Source of the DNA: Propionivibrio dicarboxylicus
GTDB lineage: Bacteria > Pseudomonadota > Gammaproteobacteria > Burkholderiales > Rhodocyclaceae
Direction of reading: 5' to 3'
Assembly (NCBI GenBank): GCA_945902805.1
Contig: CAMDMZ010000008.1
Span: 62,001 to 126,000 of the forward strand
DNA length: 64,000 nt
A program made the translations under genes and the position numbers. Of this stretch, positions 62,552-64,000 are shown in pieces; the first letter of the stretch is position 1, and each line of letters starts with the position of its first letter. Under the pieces are notes generated by a model. The model was not told where the DNA came from. It saw nothing but the letters and a program-made list of their open reading frames with translations, and did not search any database.

Positions 62552-63001
62552 ATGACTCTCCGAACAAACATCAGCGATGATATGAAGGCGGCCCTCAAGG
62601 GCGGCGAGAAAGCGCGCTTGGGCGCGCTACGCTTGTTGCTGGCGGCAATCAAGCAGAAAGAAGTCGACGAACGAATTGAGCTCGATGACGCGGCCGTGGT
62701 TACCGTCATCGAAAAGATGCTCAAGCAGCGCAAAGATTCAATCACCCAGTTTGAGGCAGCAAAGCGGCAAGACCTGGCCGATGCGGAGAAATTTGAGGCC
62801 GAGGTCCTGACGAAGTACATGCCTCAAGCCATGCCGGAAGCCGAGGTCGATGCCATCGTTGCCGCAGCGGTCGCCAGTACCGGTGCTACAGGGCCCGCAG
62901 ATATGGGCAAGGTGATGGCCATGGTTAAGCCGCAAGTGGCCGGACGAGCCGACATGGGGCTCGTCTCCAAGCTGGTGAAAAGCCGACTCAGCCCGCACTG
63001 A
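62552..63001 (+). CDS. yqeY: GatB/YqeY domain protein
   Basis: 149 residues: MTLRTNISDDMKAALKGGEKARLGALRLLLAAIKQKEVDERIELDDAAVV, then LTKYMPQAMPEAEVDAIV and ADMGKVMAMVKPQVAGRADMGLVSKLVKSRL, the YqeY family, related to the tail domain of GatB. Exact role unknown; it may touch tRNA. It sits 18 bases before dnaG, as in many betaproteobacteria, but rpsU, usually just upstream, is absent and the Mbx-like operon takes its place. Confidence 0.92.
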   Translation: MTLRTNISDDMKAALKGGEKARLGALRLLLAAIKQKEVDERIELDDAAVVTVIEKMLKQRKDSITQFEAAKRQDLADAEKFEAEVLTKYMPQAMPEAEVDAIVAAAVASTGATGPADMGKVMAMVKPQVAGRADMGLVSKLVKSRLSPH

Positions 63002-63019
63002 TCAGCGCATAATTTCCGG

Positions 63020-64000
63020 GTGATACCCGATAGCTTCATCCAGGAATTGCTCGGCCGCGTTGACATCGTTGATGTTGTCGAACGCTATGTTCCCTTGCGA
63101 AAAGCGGGGATAAATTACAGCGCATGTTGTCCGTTTCACTCGGAAAAAACGCCGTCCTTTACCGTTAGTCCGAGCAAGCAGTTCTATCACTGCTTTGGCT
63201 GCGGCGCTCACGGCAGCGCGATCAGCTTCTTGATGCAGCACGCAGGGATCGGTTTTATCGATGCCGTTGAGGAGTTGGCTGGCTCGGTCGGACTTCAGGT
63301 TCCGCAAGAGACTACGCGACGCGTCGAACATGCCAGAAAAGCGCCGCTGACAGAGCTGATGGCGCAAGCCATGCGCTTTTACCGTAACCAGCTAAAACTG
63401 GCGCCGCACGCCGTCGAGTACCTCAAGGGACGCGGTCTCACCGGCGAAATCGCCGCACGCTTTGGCATGGGCTATGCCCCTGACGATTGGCAGGGTTTGC
63501 AAAAGGTATTCTCCAACTATAACGATGCCGATCTGGTGGAGTGCGGGTTGGTCATTGTTAACGAACAGGGACGTCGTTACGATCGATTTCGCGACCGCAT
63601 CATGTTTCCCATATTCGACCAGCGCTCCAATGTGATCGGTTTTGGAGGTCGCGTACTGGGTGCTGGTGAGCCGAAGTATCTCAATTCTCCCGAAACTCCG
63701 TTGTTTGAAAAAGGCCGCGAACTATATGGTCTGACTCAAGCCCGGCAAGGCATTCGCGATAGTGATACGGTAATCGTCGTTGAAGGTTTTATGGATGTTG
63801 TCGCCCTGGCCCAGCATGGCATTACCAATGCGGTGGCCACTCTCGGTACCGCCTGCACACCGCATCATGTTCAGAAACTGTTGCGCCAGGCCTCCCGTGT
63901 TGTTTTTTGTTTTGACGGTGATGCAGCCGGCCGCAAAGCGGCCTGGCGCGCGCTTGAGGCCAGCCTCGAGCCACTGTCCGACGATAAATCGGTCGGCTTC
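63020..64000 (+). CDS. dnaG: DNA primase, 5' part (cut by window end)
   Basis: 327 residues visible from a GTG start, giving the family opening IPDSFIQELLGRVDIVDVVERYVPLRKAG. Zinc-binding CCPFHSEKTPSF ... HCFGCGAHG lies at about 40-65, the DnaG core from about 110 (YLKGRGLTGEIAARFGMGYAPDDW), and the Toprim catalytic parts TVIVVEGFMDVVAL and VFCFDGDAAGRKAAWRAL near the end of the window. It makes RNA primers for replication. The helicase-binding domain is beyond the window. Confidence 0.95.
   Translation, partial: MIPDSFIQELLGRVDIVDVVERYVPLRKAGINYSACCPFHSEKTPSFTVSPSKQFYHCFGCGAHGSAISFLMQHAGIGFIDAVEELAGSVGLQVPQETTRRVEHARKAPLTELMAQAMRFYRNQLKLAPHAVEYLKGRGLTGEIAARFGMGYAPDDWQGLQKVFSNYNDADLVECGLVIVNEQGRRYDRFRDRIMFPIFDQRSNVIGFGGRVLGAGEPKYLNSPETPLFEKGRELYGLTQARQGIRDSDTVIVVEGFMDVVALAQHGITNAVATLGTACTPHHVQKLLRQASRVVFCFDGDAAGRKAAWRALEASLEPLSDDKSVGF

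Overview
The window looks like a chromosomal segment of a free-living, facultatively anaerobic betaproteobacterium with a high-G+C genome, most likely of the Rhodocyclales or a near relative. That placement is inferred from gene content (polA next to DUF2782 and LOG genes, paaK/paaX, a FisR-type regulator, an octaheme cytochrome, many hybrid kinases), not from a marker-gene tree. No rRNA, tRNA, CRISPR array, transposase, integrase or phage gene was found.

Layout. 1-2986: a partial adenine-specific DNA methyltransferase, an adenylate cyclase with an FHA domain, a DUF2782 protein and a LOG-family protein. 3002-12480: polA, then a lipopolysaccharide block (three family-2 glycosyltransferases, an O-antigen ligase, a heptosyltransferase-type GT9, and msbA). 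12566-17516: a Bcr/CflA-type exporter, chorismate synthase, and phenylacetate-CoA ligase divergent from its repressor PaaX. 17579-22701: a hybrid histidine kinase with an upstream phosphonate-type periplasmic binding protein, then an HD-GYP response regulator. 22890-27442: two small unknown proteins, a nitroreductase, a candidate periplasmic selenoprotein (UxxC thioredoxin fold, in-frame TGA at 24499), and a fused membrane/spermidine-synthase-like protein. 27590-36878: another hybrid kinase, then a sulfur-associated block (a FisR-like sulfane-sulfur sensor, an ETHE1-like metallo-hydrolase, a NifX-like protein, a thioredoxin-fold protein, a DUF302 protein, an octaheme tetrathionate-reductase-family cytochrome c, a cytochrome b and a SLAC1/TehA channel). 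37001-51053: dps, an OmpA/FlgO lipoprotein with a membrane-bound cyclase-like protein, rhlE, a sugar-binding protein paired with a hybrid kinase, oxyR, an aminoglycoside-phosphotransferase/P-loop fusion, an orphan branched-chain-type binding protein and a caspase-like protease. 51270-62448: a continuous operon for an Mrp-antiporter/complex-I-like enzyme (Mbx-type architecture) ending in a NuoI-GltD fusion and a ferritin-like protein. 62552-64000: yqeY and the 5' part of dnaG.

Three signals stand out. First, a dispersed element of about 26 bases occurs 13 times. In-gene copies are always in the same orientation and phase (peptide AVPPAPTF or close variants), while intergenic copies usually sit right behind stop codons, often between convergent genes, where they resemble terminators. 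Second, a UGA codon sits exactly where the first cysteine of a thioredoxin CxxC motif belongs, with a SECIS-like hairpin behind it. Third, a complete Mbx-like ion-pumping oxidoreductase has lost the nickel ligands and has gained a fused flavin/iron-sulfur input subunit.

Sulfur and low-potential redox chemistry is a recurrent theme: FisR/ETHE1, the octaheme cytochrome, the Mbx-like complex, OxyR, thioredoxin-fold proteins and a ferritin-like protein. Environmental sensing is the other (three hybrid kinases, two of them paired with binding proteins, an HD-GYP protein and two cyclase-like proteins).
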